Shown in pieces: positions 62,372-64,000 of a stretch of 64,000 nt of DNA (position 1 is its first letter; each line of letters opens with the position of its first letter). The translations under genes were made by a program, and so were the position numbers. This DNA comes from Halonatronomonas sp964558325 (GTDB lineage: Bacteria > Bacillota > Halanaerobiia > Halanaerobiales > Halarsenatibacteraceae), in the NCBI GenBank assembly GCA_964558325.1, contig CAZLCX010000007.1, positions 42,079-106,078 on the forward strand, written 5' to 3'. The notes under the pieces were generated by a model. The model saw nothing but the letters and a program-made list of their open reading frames with translations. It was not told the DNA's origin and ran no database searches.

Positions 62372-63649
62372 CTAACTGCTCACCTGCTGCTTATTTTTAC
62401 CGGCCTCAGCAAATAAACTGAGCTGTTGATTCTTTCCCTTATAATCTCTGGCAACCCTGGACTTAATCAACTCAGGGTCAAAGGGAATCCCAGCCAGATA
62501 TTTCCCGTCACAGAGAATAAAGTACCTGGCCCTCTTTAAAACAGGTCCAAGTTTCTGCAGGTTTTCAGGAGAGAGCCTGGCCTCTTTTCTGGCAGAAATT
62601 ATGCGCCTGGCCGAAGTCGGTCCGATCCCAGGAACCCTGAGAAGCTGCCAGTAACCGGCTTTATTTATCTCAACTGGAAACCTGTCCAGGTTATTTAAAG
62701 CCCAGTCAAGTTTGGGATCATAATCCAGGTTAAAATCCGGTCTGCCAGGACCTAAAAGTTCATCGGCCTCAAAATTATAAAACCGCAAGAGCCAGTCGGC
62801 CTGATAGAGCCTGTGTTCCCTTAATAAAGGCGGCCCTGAGACAGCAGGCAGCCTCTTATCCGGCCTCACAGGCATAAAGGCAGAGTAGTATACCCTTTTT
62901 AGATTAAAGCGGTTATATAGGCCCTCAGAGAGTTTTAAGATCTGAAAATCCTTTTCCGGGCTGGCCCCAACTATCAACTGAGTCGTATGACCGGCTGGAA
63001 CAAAATCAGGAGTTGATTTATATTTCTTTTTATCCTCTTTATATTCAACCAGGTCAGTTCCGATCTGCTCCATCGGTTCCAGAATATCAGCCGCCTTTTT
63101 CTGAGGCGCCAGGCTCTCCAGGCTATCCCGGGAAGGAAGTTCAATATTAATACTCATCCTGTCAGCCAGCTCACCTGCCTGCCGGATTAACCTGTAATCT
63201 GCTCCAGGAATAGCCTTTACATGAATATAACCATTAAACCTGTACTGATTTCGCAATATGGCCAGGGTCTTAACCAGCTGTTCCATGGTATAATCAGGGT
63301 TAACAAAGACAGCTGAACTCAAAAAGAGCCCCTCAATATAATTCCTTTTATAAAAATTAATTGTCAGTTTAGCGACTTCTTCAGCAGTAAAGCTGGCCCT
63401 GGGTTTATCATTTGCCGCCCTATTGATACAATAAGCACAATCATAGATACAGTCATTGGAAAACAAAAGCTTTAAAAGGGAAATACAGCGGCCATCAGCT
63501 GACCAGCTGTGACAGATCCCGGCTGGAGCAGCATTACCAACCCCACCTTTATGATTCGCTCTGCTGCTGCCACTGGATGAACAGGAAACATCATACCTGG
63601 CGGCTTCTGCTAAAATTTCAACCTTCTTTTGAATATCTATCTGCCCCAC
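62372..63649 (-). CDS. Putative DNA modification/repair radical SAM protein (TIGR03916-like)
   Basis: 425 residues. RYDVSCSSSGSSR near the N-terminus and CIYDCAYC (CX3CX2C radical SAM cluster, ~67-74) identify it; LRVPGIGPTSARRIISARK (~335-353) is a helix-hairpin-helix that binds DNA. The reaction is unknown. The GTG at 63649 overlaps the AGGAGG ribosome site, so a start a few codons later (ATA at 63640, giving MDIQKKVEIL) is possible. Encoded with its usual partner. Confidence 0.88.
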   Translation of the reverse strand: MGQIDIQKKVEILAEAARYDVSCSSSGSSRANHKGGVGNAAPAGICHSWSADGRCISLLKLLFSNDCIYDCAYCINRAANDKPRASFTAEEVAKLTINFYKRNYIEGLFLSSAVFVNPDYTMEQLVKTLAILRNQYRFNGYIHVKAIPGADYRLIRQAGELADRMSINIELPSRDSLESLAPQKKAADILEPMEQIGTDLVEYKEDKKKYKSTPDFVPAGHTTQLIVGASPEKDFQILKLSEGLYNRFNLKRVYYSAFMPVRPDKRLPAVSGPPLLREHRLYQADWLLRFYNFEADELLGPGRPDFNLDYDPKLDWALNNLDRFPVEINKAGYWQLLRVPGIGPTSARRIISARKEARLSPENLQKLGPVLKRARYFILCDGKYLAGIPFDPELIKSRVARDYKGKNQQLSLFAEAGKNKQQVSS

Positions 63650-64000
63650 CTCCTGGATGATATGGTCTTTATAAGATATAATTTAATTTTAGTCTATAAA
63701 TTAATTTTATCATCCATACAGAGGTTTGGCAAACATAAGTTTTATTAATCTGTCACCTAGAAATTTAAAATTTTTTCTAATTTAATTCACCAGCTTTTTC
63801 TGTTATTTAATACTTCTAGTTCAGTCATAATAACTCCTTCAATTTTTAAAAAAACTCAATTTAAAATTTTCTTCTATCATATGGAAGGTAACGCAGAAAA
63901 TGAAAATATTATGAAATCCGCTGAACATTATATTCCAATGCTAGAATGTTAGAGATGTAACTGAAGACACTCCCGAGCACCCTGAGATAGTTGAGATAGC
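63650..64000. other. Right-end region without a clear gene
   Basis: About 350 AT-rich bases. The minus strand contains a 13-codon frame (63787-63828) with a good GAAGGAG site, too short to call. Nothing coherent is visible from 63880 to the edge; a gene may begin outside the window. Confidence 0.35.

Noticed and set aside
63787..63828. 13-codon minus-strand frame with a strong ribosome site
   Set aside because: Too short to support as a gene without conservation; noted only in the region entry.

Overview
ORGANISM. The window is AT-rich and codes densely on both strands. It looks like an anaerobic, probably halophilic, low-GC Bacillota, most likely near Halanaerobiales (inference; no rRNA gene is present to check). 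Bacillota-type regulation is visible: two T-boxes, an Mg2+ M-box, NiaR with an ECF-type niacin S component, and intrinsic terminators after most operons. A glycyl-radical enzyme and its activase point to anaerobic life. All four ABC substrate-binding proteins have plain signal peptides without a lipobox Cys, and there is a YcbB-type L,D-transpeptidase. Both fit a diderm envelope. Trehalose genes (otsAB) and acidic exported proteins fit salt adaptation. LAYOUT. 1-6.1 kb: 5' part of typA, two 72-residue unknowns, an S9 peptidase, glycerate kinase, an M55 D-aminopeptidase and a 52-residue membrane protein. 6.2-10.2 kb: peptide ABC importer (binding protein, B and C permeases). 10.6-19.2 kb: ychF, a membrane protein, a divergent PRPP synthetase, niaX/niaR, nagA (apparently with an ATT start), a zinc-ribbon threonine synthase-like enzyme, pirin, and lipM-lipA. 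19.3-24.9 kb: an Mg2+ M-box operon (mgtE, inositol monophosphatase, universal stress protein, flavodoxin, unknown) and a second universal stress protein. 24.9-28.4 kb: znuACB zinc importer and a sirtuin. 28.4-34.4 kb: otsAB and a second peptide importer. 34.5-38 kb: a YjjI-type glycyl-radical enzyme, its YjjW activase and a DmpA-type aminopeptidase in one operon. 38-43 kb: cell-wall L,D-transpeptidases and oligoendopeptidase F. 43-48.5 kb: thrBC, and argGH behind an arginine T-box and an Arg-rich mini-ORF. 48.6-51 kb: C39 peptidase, chromate transporter, YbjQ, M23 peptidase. 51-61.4 kb: the most interesting region, described below. 61.4-64 kb: a small membrane protein and the two-gene radical-SAM DNA-repair pair. 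HOW THE KEY REGION WORKS (inference). A second promoter plus T-box, almost identical to the argG one and with the same CGC (Arg) specifier, precedes a phosphotransbutyrylase-like gene and a sigma-54 activator. Beyond the activator, a well-formed -24/-12 promoter precedes iadA (isoaspartyl dipeptidase) and a complete Opp peptide importer. The proposed cascade is: uncharged tRNA-Arg, then T-box antitermination, then sigma-54 activator, then isoaspartyl-peptide import and cleavage. The combination suggests arginine scavenging from beta-Asp-Arg, the dipeptide released from cyanophycin, or from other Arg-containing isopeptides. I saw no rRNA, tRNA, CRISPR array, insertion sequence or phage genes.
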